Shown: positions 1 to 6,363 of the stretch, one piece after another
Position numbering within the stretch: the stretch's first letter is position 1
How the letters are laid out: each line of letters begins with the position of its first letter
Source: Solirubrobacterales bacterium
GTDB taxonomy: Bacteria > Actinomycetota > Thermoleophilia > Solirubrobacterales > JACPNS01
Reading direction: 5' to 3'
DNA: 34,116 nucleotides
NCBI GenBank assembly: GCA_016185345.1
Contig: JACPNS010000005.1
Location: 1 to 34,116 of the forward strand
Notes under the pieces: generated by a model
What the model was told of the DNA's origin: nothing
The model's database searches: none
Seen by the model: the letters and a program-made list of their open reading frames with translations, nothing else
Made by a program: the position numbers and the translations under genes

Positions 1-1
1 T

Positions 2-76
2 GACGTTCAGGGCGAGCTGCTCGGTTGCGCAACGATCGACCCGGCGAAGGACTACCAACCGATGCGACCGCCGTGA
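2..76 (+). CDS. 3' end of an unidentified protein
   Basis: An open frame enters from the left edge and stops with TGA at 74-76, giving about 24 C-terminal residues (DVQGELLGCATIDPAKDY and a short tail). The fragment is too short to assign. The pattern 'GELL..A.ID' resembles the C-terminal strand of nitrilase/amidohydrolase-fold enzymes, but this is only a resemblance. The stop codon lies at the edge of a long inverted repeat that may terminate its transcript. Confidence 0.3.
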   Translation, partial: DVQGELLGCATIDPAKDYQPMRPP

Positions 77-125
77 CATCGGAGACAGATGTCTACGATG
101 AGCCGAGACATCTGTCTCCGATGTC
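75..125. repeat. 20-bp perfect inverted repeat
   Basis: Arms at 75-94 and 106-125 are exact reverse complements around an 11-nt spacer (arm core ACATCGGAGACAGATGTCT). No T-run follows on either strand, so it is not a textbook intrinsic terminator. The arm contains a TGTCTACGATG-like string that recalls end sequences I associate with IS481-type elements, but no transposase is present. It may be a solo element end, an extragenic palindrome or a non-canonical terminator of the left-edge gene. Confidence 0.75.
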
Positions 126-141
126 CCGACACATCACACAA

Positions 142-223
142 TGCCCGGGGTGGGACTTGAACCCACATGTCCTAAGACAGCCGATTTTAAGTCAGCCGCG
201 TATACCAATTCCGCCACCCAGGC
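142..223 (-). tRNA. tRNA-Leu (anticodon UAA)
   Basis: Read on the minus strand, the sequence starts GCCTGGGTGGCGGAATTGG, has a D arm with GGTATACGCG, an anticodon loop CTTAAAA (anticodon TAA), a class II extra arm, and a T arm with GGGTTCAAGTCCC. The 7-bp acceptor stem GCCTGGG/CCCGGGC closes with one T-G pair, and the discriminator is A. CCA is not encoded. Length is 82 nt. Confidence 0.93.
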
Positions 224-353
224 AGGCTGAAGGCAAGTTACCGCTCAGACACCGCGAATAGCATTGTTAATCGCAAGTTTGGCGTAGTGTGAGATCCGAT
301 GGTTAACACCGAAACTCTGTTACTTCCTTGGGGTTTCTGTCGATAGTAAGTAC

Positions 354-1868
354 ATGGAAGCATCCGTACTAAGAGAATCCAGTTCAACTTCTGCCGCGCT
401 GCTGCAAGACCCGCGCGCGCGTTTCCTTCGTCTGCAATCAGACGAGAGGCTGGTCTCGCTGACCCGCCGTGGCAACGAGGCAGCCTTCGAGACTTTGATC
501 GACCGGTACCGTACGAGGCTTCTCGCCTTCTCGCGTCACATGGTCGGATCCGCTGAAGACGCCGAGGACATCCTCCAGGAAGTCTTCGTCTCGGCTTATC
601 GCGCAATGCTCGCCGACGATCGCGAACTGAACGTTCGCCCGTGGCTGTACCGCATCGCCCGCAATCGTTCTTTGAACCACCTTCGTCGCCCGCGCCCGAC
701 CGGCGTGGACTCGATGGACGTCTTCGAGGGTGGCGCAGCAGTCGCCACCGCAGACCGCGTCCACGACAAGCTCGACCTCGAGGACTTGATGCAGGACGTC
801 AAGAAGCTTCCCGAGACCCAGCGCACGGCATTGATGCTGCGCGAGATGGGTGACCTCTCTTACGACCAGATCGCCGAGACGATGGACACATCGATCCCGA
901 GCGTGAAGTCACTGCTGGTTCGCGCCCGCGTCTCGCTCGCCGAGGCCGCAGAGTCGCGTCGCCTTTCATGCGACGAAGTCCGTATGGAGCTCGGCGCAGT
1001 CGCCGAGGGCCTCCAGAAGATCTCATCGCCGGCGCGTCGCCACGTCAGCGACTGCGAGCGCTGCCGCTCGTTCAAGAAGGAACTTTCAACGACCAACCGC
1101 AAGCTCACGATGCTCGCCCCGATCGGTGCCTTCGCCGCCTTCAAGGCGATCGTCGGCCTGAAGATCTTCAGCGGCGCCAGCGCAGCAGGATCCAGCGCAG
1201 TCGGCGGATCGGCAGTTGCGGGCACGAGCGCGGTCGCCGGAGTCGGAGCAACTGCAGCAGCCACTGGCGCAGCAGGTGCTGGCTCAAGCGCAGCTGTCGC
1301 CGGACTCGGCGCAGTCGCAGCGAAGGTCGGAACCGGCCTTGTCGCAGCGGCAATCGTCACCGGTGGAGTCGCCCAGGTCGCCCGCCACGACGTCAGCACT
1401 TCAAAGGTCGATCAGAAGGCATCCATCGCCAAGACCGCGCCAGCAATCGCAGGCCCGGCCGCAACTGGCGGAGCAACCCCGGGGGTCGCAGCAGTCGCCC
1501 CGGTCGAAGAGAAGAAGGTCGTGGGCCCGACTGGCGCAACCGGATCGGCCGGATCGACGGCGCCGGCCACCGAGGTACCTGTCGCCGTCGATCCTGAGAA
1601 GGAAAGCAACGCGGTCAAGCCCGTCGTCGAGAAGGACGAAACCACAGTTTCACTCGGTCAGCAGGACGGCGTCGCCGCGCCCGCAGGCTCCAGCGAGTCA
1701 CCCGGTCTCCCGACCGGTGGGCAGCCGACAGCTCCTACCCAACCGAGCACGCCGTCGGTAGGCACCGACGGCCCGAGCGGCCTGTCGGGCAGCACGAGCT
1801 CGACACCTGCGGCTGGCGATTCAGGCAGCACCGCTGACTCCGGCGGCGCCGCCGGCCCAACCGAGTAG
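354..1868 (+). CDS. ECF-like sigma-70 factor fused to a ZAS-type zinc finger and low-complexity tail
   Basis: This 504-aa protein begins with an ECF-type sigma factor. Region 2 covers about residues 27-112, with the DAEDILQEVF helix and the WLYRIARN segment. Region 4 covers about 141-198, with a helix-turn-helix around LSYDQIAETMDTSIPSVKSL. After it comes a zinc-binding anti-sigma-like motif: Cys206, then His230-x3-Cys234-x2-Cys237. Residues 250-350 are Ala/Gly-rich and hydrophobic enough to include one or two membrane passes. Residues 350-504 are Pro/Ser/Thr/Gly-rich. Ordinary ECF sigmas are about 180-200 aa, so more than half of the protein is extension. The natural reading is a sigma factor carrying its own redox- or zinc-responsive inhibitory module, possibly membrane-tethered. 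No clear Shine-Dalgarno precedes the ATG. GATAGTAAGT just upstream could be a -10, making it leaderless. No separate anti-sigma gene lies next to it. Confidence 0.85.
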   Translation: MEASVLRESSSTSAALLQDPRARFLRLQSDERLVSLTRRGNEAAFETLIDRYRTRLLAFSRHMVGSAEDAEDILQEVFVSAYRAMLADDRELNVRPWLYRIARNRSLNHLRRPRPTGVDSMDVFEGGAAVATADRVHDKLDLEDLMQDVKKLPETQRTALMLREMGDLSYDQIAETMDTSIPSVKSLLVRARVSLAEAAESRRLSCDEVRMELGAVAEGLQKISSPARRHVSDCERCRSFKKELSTTNRKLTMLAPIGAFAAFKAIVGLKIFSGASAAGSSAVGGSAVAGTSAVAGVGATAAATGAAGAGSSAAVAGLGAVAAKVGTGLVAAAIVTGGVAQVARHDVSTSKVDQKASIAKTAPAIAGPAATGGATPGVAAVAPVEEKKVVGPTGATGSAGSTAPATEVPVAVDPEKESNAVKPVVEKDETTVSLGQQDGVAAPAGSSESPGLPTGGQPTAPTQPSTPSVGTDGPSGLSGSTSSTPAAGDSGSTADSGGAAGPTE

Positions 1869-1876
1869 CTCTGGCC

Positions 1877-2143
1877 CTACGGACCGGGCTCAGCGTCTGC
1901 GGCGATCTCGATCGTCTCGCTCGCCGATCGAGGCGAGCCTGATCGTTTCTGGTTTGTGCCCGGAGCGACCTTGAAAGTCTGAGCCAGCGACGGCGCCGAG
2001 ATGCTCAGACGGATGCGCGCGTCGCTGACGTTCTTGGCCGTGATCAGAACGAGAAAGTCCGAAGGAACGCGAAACTTCTTGGGCGTCGAACTGGCGAATC
2101 CGTAAAGACGGGCGCCACCGCAACAATCGATGAAATAAACGAT
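1877..2143 (-). pseudogene. Protein-like remnant without start codon
   Basis: The minus strand is open for 88 codons from just after a TAA (2144-2146) to a TAG (1877-1879). The translation looks like real protein: it includes ARLYGFASSTPKKFRVPSDF, LVLITAKNVSDARIRLSIS and ends IEIAADAEPGP. Alternating hydrophobic beta-strand patterns resemble a small beta-sandwich domain, but no family is recognised. No ATG, GTG or TTG occurs in frame near its 5' end, so it is probably the 3' part of a gene that lost its beginning. It converges on the sigma-factor gene with an 8-nt gap. Chance antisense coding cannot be excluded. Confidence 0.35.
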
Positions 2144-2263
2144 TTATGAGTACGTGAATTGCTCATTCCGCCCCGCAGAGGTGCCGATAAGTAGTCATGT
2201 AGACATGCCTCGGGTTCGAGCAGCTTACGAACGAGCGTTGAAGCAAGGAAGAGGTTAGGAAAA

Positions 2264-2410
2264 ATGGTCAAATGGGACAGGGATCAGCAAAGGGTTTGGG
2301 TCGCGGGATGGCGACTACACCACGGACTAACCGGCGCAGTACTTGCAGTTGCGGGCGGACTGCTGATGGCACACGACTGGAAAGACCGCACCGAGTGGAT
2401 TCACCACTAG
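2264..2410 (+). CDS. 48-aa small protein with one hydrophobic segment
   Basis: ATG at 2264 is preceded by an AGGTTAGGA ribosome-binding site about 5 nt upstream, and the frame stops with TAG at 2408-2410. The product starts MVKWDRDQQRVWVAGWRLHH, continues with a Gly/Ala/Leu-rich hydrophobic helix (GLTGAVLAVAGGLLMA) and ends HDWKDRTEWIHH. It looks like a single-pass membrane micro-protein with Trp/His-rich flanks. I recall similar short hypothetical proteins in actinobacteria but cannot name a family. A short upstream ORF (2205-2258) ends inside its ribosome-binding region. A hairpin with a weak T-rich tail follows at 2451-2482. Confidence 0.6.
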   Translation: MVKWDRDQQRVWVAGWRLHHGLTGAVLAVAGGLLMAHDWKDRTEWIHH

Positions 2411-2450
2411 GCGGGGTCCATTCCGCAGAGCGAATCCTTACTTGAGCTTC

Positions 2451-2482
2451 GCAAAGGCCGCCAGAGCATTGGCCTTTGCTTA
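2451..2482. terminator. 9-bp hairpin between convergent genes
   Basis: GCAAAGGCC (2451-2459) and GGCCTTTGC (2471-2479) pair perfectly across an 11-nt loop. TTATT follows on the plus strand. It lies downstream of both the 48-aa gene (plus) and the Cys-containing remnant (minus), so it may end transcription from either side. The T-tract is weak. Confidence 0.5.
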
Positions 2483-2758
2483 TTCGCTCGGAATGTTGTT
2501 GGCGACTCCCTCGCATTTTGCACGGGCACCGCTGGTCGCCTGATCGATCTTTGCTGACGCGTCCTGGATGTTGTCGTACGCGTCTTGGCAGGCCTTCTTG
2601 ACCTTTGCTGATTTGGTCTTGTCCTGCACGGCATCGGCGGCCTTTTTGCAGTTGTCGAGCGTCGTCTGGGCCGATCCGCTGGCGGCGCCACTGGAGCCGG
2701 TTGTGCCGGAATCGGAGGATGATCGGACGTCGTGAGCGCCTCTTCGCAGACTCCTGAA
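2480..2758 (-). pseudogene. Remnant of a secreted Cys-containing protein, no start codon
   Basis: The minus strand is open for 92 codons between the TAA of the upstream gene (2759-2761) and TAA at 2480-2482. It reads like the mature part of a small exported protein: a Ser/Gly/Thr linker (SSSDSGTTGSSGAASGSA), then a Lys/Ala/Asp-rich helical region with three cysteines (DNCKKAADAVQ, KKACQDAYDNIQ, ARAKCEGVANN) and the end NIPSE. Such linkers normally follow a lipoprotein signal peptide, but here the signal peptide and any ATG/GTG/TTG are missing; only a CTG (2747-2749) is available. It is in the same frame as the preceding stop codon. Either the 5' end was deleted or an unusual start is used. 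No known family is recognised. Confidence 0.5.
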
Positions 2759-3091
2759 TTATGACGATGGAGAGCGCCTCGCCACAAGGCGCTCGGCGAG
2801 CTCCCAACCCACGGCAACTCCTACGAGCATTCCCAGCCGGGTCTGCTCAAGGACGAAGTTGCGTACCTCGGCGATTCGCTGATCCGCGTCCGGCTGCGTG
2901 GCCGTCTTCAGCACCATCGATTCGTGTGCGTCATCGAACCATCCGCCGGCGCTCAGGGCGCCGTCAAGGAGCTTCTGGAGCTGCGGAGCGACCGACTCGA
3001 GACGTTGCTCGACTGCATCCAATCCCGCAGCGTCGCCGAGCTCGGCGACGACGGCCTCAAGGTCTGCTTGGTTGAAGTTCTCGTCGGCCAT
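2759..3091 (-). CDS. Hypothetical 110-aa acidic helical protein
   Basis: The start codon overlaps the stop of the SRPBCC gene by one base (TGATG), which supports this start and translational coupling. The product is acidic and predicted helical, beginning MADENFNQADLEAVVAELGD. Its only strongly hydrophobic stretch (LGMLVGVAVGWELAERL) is near the C-terminus and could be an amphipathic or membrane helix. I do not recognise a family. Coupling suggests that it works with, or is regulated with, the lipid-binding-fold protein upstream. Confidence 0.65.
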   Translation of the reverse strand: MADENFNQADLEAVVAELGDAAGLDAVEQRLESVAPQLQKLLDGALSAGGWFDDAHESMVLKTATQPDADQRIAEVRNFVLEQTRLGMLVGVAVGWELAERLVARRSPSS

Positions 3092-3567
3092 CAGGAAGGC
3101 GACTCGGCGATGGACTTGAGCTGCTTGAGGCCCTTCTCGAAGTCGGGACCGACCATCTTGTCGATCTTCATGAACACGCCCATGACTCGCATGATCCCGT
3201 TCTGCTGACCGCGCATGCGCCAGGTCACGGTCGTTCCGCCAGCGGCCGTCGGTTCAAGCTCGAAGATCGTCACGTTCTCGGCCTTGATCGGCTTGAGGAA
3301 GTGAAGGTTCAATTCCACGCGGCTGGATGGCTCGGATGCGGTTATCTCCATTCTGCCCTCGCCAACCTTGCGATTGCCGACCCGGTGGTACTTCGAACCC
3401 ACGCCGCTCTCGGGACCTGAGTACTCGCGCTTGAGTTCCGGATCGATGCCTTCCCAGGGCGACCACTCTGTCCAGCTCTTGAAGCGACCGATCAACGGAA
3501 ACACGCGCTCGGCGGGCGCGTCGGCCTCGGCGCTGCGTATGACTTCGAAATTTCCACCTGAACCCAT
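3091..3567 (-). CDS. SRPBCC (START/Bet v1-like) family protein
   Basis: The 158-aa protein has the layout of polyketide-cyclase/SRPBCC proteins. An N-terminal strand and helix (ADAPAERVFPLIGRFKSWTEW) are followed by the WSPW segment, a long antiparallel sheet with TTVTWRMRG, and a C-terminal helix (GPDFEKGLKQLKSIAE). The fold makes a hydrophobic pocket for lipids or other small ligands; the ligand cannot be read from sequence. Length is normal for the family and no catalytic motif is expected. It is the first gene of a two-gene unit with the 110-aa protein and is divergent from tRNA-Ala. The start ATG has GGGGGACC upstream as a plausible ribosome site. Confidence 0.82.
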   Translation of the reverse strand: MGSGGNFEVIRSAEADAPAERVFPLIGRFKSWTEWSPWEGIDPELKREYSGPESGVGSKYHRVGNRKVGEGRMEITASEPSSRVELNLHFLKPIKAENVTIFELEPTAAGGTTVTWRMRGQQNGIMRVMGVFMKIDKMVGPDFEKGLKQLKSIAESPS

Positions 3568-3589
3568 CGGTCCCCCTTCGTCGGACTAG

Positions 3590-3619
3590 TTCAATGGAGC
3601 ATATTTCGCAACGTACACT
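3590..3619 (+). promoter_or_regulatory. Candidate promoter of tRNA-Ala
   Basis: TTCAAT (3590-3595) and TACACT (3614-3619) are separated by 18 bp, placing a start site a few bases upstream of the mature tRNA at 3631. The match is moderate and only the position supports it. Confidence 0.4.
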
Positions 3620-3630
3620 TTGCGCTGTAC

Positions 3631-3703
3631 GGGGCCATAGCTCAGCTGGTAGAGCGCCTGCTTTGCAAGCAGGAGGTCGTCGGTTCGAAACCGTCTGGCT
3701 CCA
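3631..3703 (+). tRNA. tRNA-Ala (anticodon UGC)
   Basis: The 73-nt gene begins GGGGCCATAGCTCAGCTGG. It has the anticodon loop TTTGCAA (anticodon TGC) in the stem CCTGC/GCAGG and the T loop GGTTCGAAACC. The acceptor stem GGGGCCA/TGGCTCC contains the G3-U70 wobble that identifies alanine tRNAs, and the discriminator is A. CCA is not encoded. Confidence 0.96.
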
Positions 3704-3711
3704 TTTGAGTT

Positions 3712-3779
3712 GTCGGATGGGCATGCCCCATCCGACGCCCCGCCTGTGAGTTGGTTCGCGCGGGGGACCCCCGCGAACC
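3712..3779. terminator. Two hairpins after tRNA-Ala
   Basis: First hairpin: GTCGGATGGG (3712-3721) pairs with CCCATCCGAC (3727-3736) across a 5-nt loop. Second: GGTTCGCG (3753-3760) pairs with CGCGAACC (3772-3779), with an internal G-run and C-run. Neither has a T-run, so termination is inferred from position, between tRNA-Ala and the convergent DUF2200-like remnant. Confidence 0.45.
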
Positions 3780-3799
3780 GTGGTCAGGGATGTTGGCGG

Positions 3800-4003
3800 C
3801 TAGGTGCAACGGATCTGTCGCATCGACGGTTCTTCGATCTCTTCGACCCGCACTCCGCAGCTCACGCCGGTGATCAGTTCGCGGGATGGATTCATCTGCG
3901 GGGCATCTTCGGAGAAGGTCTCGAAATCGGTTTTCTCGGCCTTGGTGACGTAGTGGGGATAGACACTCGAGAAGCTCGTGGTGTAGATCCTGTGCTTTAT
4001 CAC
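3800..4003 (-). pseudogene. DUF2200-like protein with internal deletion and lost C-terminus
   Basis: A GTG start at 4001-4003, 8 nt after the tetR stop, opens a 67-aa frame. Its first part ([20 protein letters not shown]) matches the N-terminus of DUF2200 proteins as I remember them. Its second part ([20 protein letters not shown], then [15 protein letters not shown]) matches the later conserved block. The roughly 30 residues normally between them (the KKGRTKAEVDE...WLTGY region) are absent, with the frame kept. The C-terminus stops at MRQIRCT, where the family usually continues for about 25 residues. DUF2200 proteins are about 110-120 aa and of unknown function. This is probably a decayed copy, although an expressed mini-version cannot be excluded. 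Confidence 0.6.
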
Positions 4004-4011
4004 CGGCAGCG

Positions 4012-4668
4012 CTAGCTGTCGAGGCCGTGAAGTGTCGTCATCACGAACTTCAGCAGCTGGGGTTGAAGGTGAACGACGTGTTCGGTCTGACCGAGGCTCA
4101 CGACCTGTGTGATGACTGCGCCGATCGCGCCCATCGTCGCCTGGAGGGTGAAGCGGTCTTCCTCCTTGACGTCTCGAAGCAGGCCGAGCATGAGATCCAC
4201 GATGCCGGCCTGAATGGCTACGCGGTGCTCGATCGCCTCTTGACCTGCGGCATAGACCTCGATGTAGTAAGTCCGGGCGATGCCTGGCTCTTCGGCGATC
4301 AGGCTGAGCACGTCGGTGAGCATTGTCGAGATGCGATCTTCTTCGCTTCCGCCGGACTCGGCGGCCTTCTCGGACGCAGCTTTCAGGCGCGAGATCATCT
4401 CTTCGGCGGAGCGGTCGAACGCGGCGATGAAGCATTCGTGCTTGTCGGCGAACTGCGTGTAGAAGGTCTCGCGTGACACGCCGGCGCGCTTGAGTACCTC
4501 GGCCACCGTCGTCTTCACGTAGCCGAGCTCGCCGACCGCTTCGGCCATTGCGCGCATGATTCGTTCGCGCTGTGAGGACTCCACCTGCTCACGGGTGAGC
4601 TTGTGGCGGCCACGCGGCAAGCGATCGATTTGGGGCACCGTTGCTTCGGCCGATTGGTCCACAGACAT
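4012..4668 (-). CDS. TetR/AcrR family transcriptional regulator
   Basis: The 218-aa protein has the typical TetR layout. The N-terminal DNA-binding domain covers about residues 35-85, with [20 protein letters not shown], then [20 protein letters not shown] containing the helix-turn-helix. The all-helical ligand and dimer domain follows to residue 218. A 30-residue polar leader precedes the domain, including [14 protein letters not shown], which is common in actinobacterial members. It is divergent from the cold-shock gene. A 10-bp palindrome lies about 20 bp upstream of its start and may be its own operator. The ligand is unknown. The only close downstream gene is the DUF2200-like remnant, so its target probably lies elsewhere. 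Confidence 0.88.
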   Translation of the reverse strand: MSVDQSAEATVPQIDRLPRGRHKLTREQVESSQRERIMRAMAEAVGELGYVKTTVAEVLKRAGVSRETFYTQFADKHECFIAAFDRSAEEMISRLKAASEKAAESGGSEEDRISTMLTDVLSLIAEEPGIARTYYIEVYAAGQEAIEHRVAIQAGIVDLMLGLLRDVKEEDRFTLQATMGAIGAVITQVVSLGQTEHVVHLQPQLLKFVMTTLHGLDS

Positions 4669-4688
4669 GCACTTAGTCTACGGCGGAA

Positions 4689-4698
4689 ACCAGCTGGT
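4689..4698. promoter_or_regulatory. Palindrome upstream of tetR, possible operator
   Basis: ACCAGCTGGT is a perfect 10-bp palindrome about 20 bp upstream of the tetR start and in the shared region with the cold-shock gene. TetR proteins often bind such sites to repress themselves. It is short enough to occur by chance. Confidence 0.25.
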
Positions 4699-4864
4699 AC
4701 CAAATTCGAGTACATCGTTTTCACCATTTCCCGCCCAGAGCGACTACATTTGGCTTCAAGTCGTATTCGGCATCTGTCGATGCGACCGTTCAAGTAAGTC
4801 GCTTTTCGCCGGGGGTTCTTTTGATTTTCTGGTTCGCGACGTAAGTAATACACAGGAGAAATCA

Positions 4865-5068
4865 ATGCCCACTGGCACAGTCAAGTGGTTCAACGACGAC
4901 AAGGGCTTCGGCTTTATCGCGCCGGAAGACGGTTCCAAGGACGTCTTCGCCCACCACACCGAGATCCTTTCGGATGGATTCCGTTCACTCAGCGAAGGTG
5001 AGCGCGTCGAGTTCGAAGTTGAACCTGGCGACAAGGGCCCCAAGGCCGTTGGAATCAAGAAGATCTAG
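4865..5068 (+). CDS. cspA: Cold-shock domain protein (CspA family)
   Basis: The 67-aa product is a single cold-shock domain. It has RNP1-like [11 protein letters not shown] and RNP2-like DVFAHHTEI motifs, the N-terminal strand GTVKWFNDD and the end KAVGIKKI. It binds single-stranded RNA and DNA and acts as an RNA chaperone in the cytoplasm. The start ATG has a strong AGGAGA ribosome site 6 nt upstream. The spacer to tetR is 196 nt, long enough for the structured 5' leader often seen in csp genes. GCGAC (around 4780) can pair with GTCGC (around 4797) inside it. A strong terminator follows at 5110-5139. Usual family length is 65-70 aa. Confidence 0.97.
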   Translation: MPTGTVKWFNDDKGFGFIAPEDGSKDVFAHHTEILSDGFRSLSEGERVEFEVEPGDKGPKAVGIKKI

Positions 5069-5109
5069 TCACTAGATCAAAGCGACAACAGACCTTTTGT
5101 TGTTACAAG

Positions 5110-5139
5110 CGGCGCTCTCTTCGGGGGGCGCCGTTTTTT
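5110..5139 (+). terminator. Intrinsic terminator of cspA with UUCG tetraloop
   Basis: Stem 5110-5119 (CGGCGCTCTC) pairs with 5124-5133 (GGGGGCGCCG) over a TTCG tetraloop, with eight Watson-Crick and two G-T pairs. TTTTTTG follows directly. This is a classical strong rho-independent terminator for the cold-shock gene. Confidence 0.95.
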
Positions 5140-5221
5140 GTTTACCACGTGCTCACGCCCCCACTGTGCGCTCTCGAGATCTCTGGCAACGCCGTCAACC
5201 TTGCTCAGTCGGCGGGCTGGA

Positions 5222-5470
5222 TCAGCAGGGCTTGCTGACCATCACGAAGACAGTCGGCCAGAGCAGCGTCAGTTCGATTCCGCTCGCGAGGAGGAGCTTC
5301 TTGACATTCGCTCCGTAGGCGGCGGAATCAGGGCCGTCGCTCTCGCCGATTTTCGCAACGCGCTCAGTTTGCGGGCCGAGATAGAGCATCCCGATGAATG
5401 CGAAGAATCCCTCAATCGCCGCAGGCCAAACGATCAGACACGGCGGCGGCGTTTCATGCGGCGTAAATAA
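5222..5470 (-). pseudogene. N-terminally truncated membrane protein, DUF2269-like C-terminus
   Basis: The minus strand is open for 82 codons between the TAG of the upstream gene (5471-5473) and TGA at 5222-5224. The translation contains a hydrophobic helix (IEGFFAFIGMLYLGP), a charged linker (QTERVAKIGESDGPDSAAYG) and a last helix (SGIELTLLWPTVFVMVSKPC). The ending ELxLLxxxVFxMVxKP resembles the C-terminus of four-helix DUF2269-type membrane proteins of about 150 aa. There is no start codon at the expected N-terminus. The only in-frame ATG (5387-5389) would give a 55-aa piece. The first half of the protein is therefore missing. It could still be expressed as a short peptide, but decay is more likely. 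Confidence 0.45.
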
Positions 5471-5815
5471 CTATTTGCGACGCCAGAACGGGCGCGGTGG
5501 CTCGCGATCCGGCGGATCGAACCGGGCCATTGGATCCTCACCCTTGTAGCGCAGTGCGCCAATCATCGCCGCGACCAGAAAGCCGAGCGGGACGATCGTC
5601 ATCAGCGTGAGGATGTCGAGCCCGTAGAGCCCGATTACCGCGAGGGTCAGAACGAAGAGAACGGAAGAGAAGGCGAGTCCGATCCAGATAACTGTGCGGC
5701 GGCGGCGTTCTGTTGGACGCGCCGGACCGTTCATGAGTTCGATCACGGTCAGCTCGCGCTCTTCAACGCGATCCGCTTCCTCGCGTTCCCGCGCGCGATC
5801 GTCAACTTCGTCCAC
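5471..5815 (-). CDS. Small membrane protein with two transmembrane helices
   Basis: The 114-aa product has a highly charged N-terminus (MDEVDDRAREREEADRVEER), two adjacent hydrophobic helices at about residues 43-65 and 70-88 (VIWIGLAFSSVLFVLTLAVI; TIVPLGFLVAAMIGA), and a Pro/Arg-rich C-terminus ending PPRPFWRRK. I recognise no family. It is divergent from the DUF4395 gene, with 64 nt between the start codons. Membrane topology is inferred from hydrophobicity only. Confidence 0.65.
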   Translation of the reverse strand: MDEVDDRAREREEADRVEERELTVIELMNGPARPTERRRRTVIWIGLAFSSVLFVLTLAVIGLYGLDILTLMTIVPLGFLVAAMIGALRYKGEDPMARFDPPDREPPRPFWRRK

Positions 5816-5879
5816 TTGGCGAGCTTACTCTTCGGGAGGGCTGGCGGTCCCCGCAGGAACTGCCGATAAAATCACCGGA

Positions 5880-6356
5880 ATGGTTCTGAATCTCAAAAAG
5901 CGTTACACACCGTCGGTCGACCCCTTCAAGGACACCGACGTGATCGACGAACGCGCCCCGCGCACGCTTCAAGCGACCGTGGCGATAGTCACCGCTCTCG
6001 CATTTCTGCTCGATCACGAATGGCTCGTCGCGTTGATGGCGTTTCAGCTGATCGTCGGGCTGACCTTCGGCCGCATCTACTGCGTTCCATGCGTCTTCTG
6101 GTTCAAGGTGCTCCAGCCCCGTGTTGGCGAGGGACGCATCGAGGACTCCCGACCGCCACGCTTTGCGAACATCGTCGGCGCCGTTTTCATGACCAGCGCC
6201 ACCGTGCTCTTCGTGCTGGGATTCTCGACGGCGGGATGGGCAGTGAGCCTGATCGTCACAACGCTCGCCTCGCTCGCGGCAATCAGCGGCATCTGCGTCG
6301 GCTGCGAGATGTACGCCGCCTGGGCCCGCGTGCGCGGCATCGCGCTGGCTCACTGA
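5880..6356 (+). CDS. DUF4395 integral membrane protein
   Basis: The 158-aa protein has four or so hydrophobic helices and the cysteine pairs typical of DUF4395. The first is in GRIYCVPCVFWFKVLQPR (C-x2-C) and the second in SGICVGCEMYAAWARVRG (C-x2-C). DUF4395 genes are often found beside thioredoxin or sulfurtransferase genes, and here a membrane thioredoxin follows after 7 nt. A role in passing electrons or sulfur across the membrane is plausible but not established. The start at 5880 is chosen because the N-terminus MVLNLKKRYTPSVDP then leads directly into the domain. GATAAAAT just upstream looks like a -10 for a near-leaderless transcript. Longer in-frame starts overlap the divergent gene. 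Confidence 0.82.
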   Translation: MVLNLKKRYTPSVDPFKDTDVIDERAPRTLQATVAIVTALAFLLDHEWLVALMAFQLIVGLTFGRIYCVPCVFWFKVLQPRVGEGRIEDSRPPRFANIVGAVFMTSATVLFVLGFSTAGWAVSLIVTTLASLAAISGICVGCEMYAAWARVRGIALAH

Positions 6357-6363
6357 GCTCGGG

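Noticed and set aside
25-261. 78-aa plus-strand ORF
   Set aside because: It runs through the inverted repeat and the antisense of tRNA-Leu.
860-1399. 179-aa minus-strand ORF
   Set aside because: Antisense to the sigma-factor gene; Ala/Pro/Thr-rich shadow without motifs.
2205-2258. 17-codon ORF upstream of the 48-aa gene
   Set aside because: Too short to support as a gene by itself; kept only as a possible leader in the finding on the micro-protein.
2268-2817. Two long minus-strand ORFs in other frames
   Set aside because: They overlap the Cys-containing frame and the 110-aa gene, and their Arg/Pro-rich translations look non-coding.
5138-5470. 110-aa plus-strand ORF after cspA
   Set aside because: Its translation is Arg-rich and unstructured, and it begins in the cspA terminator; the opposite strand reads like a membrane protein.
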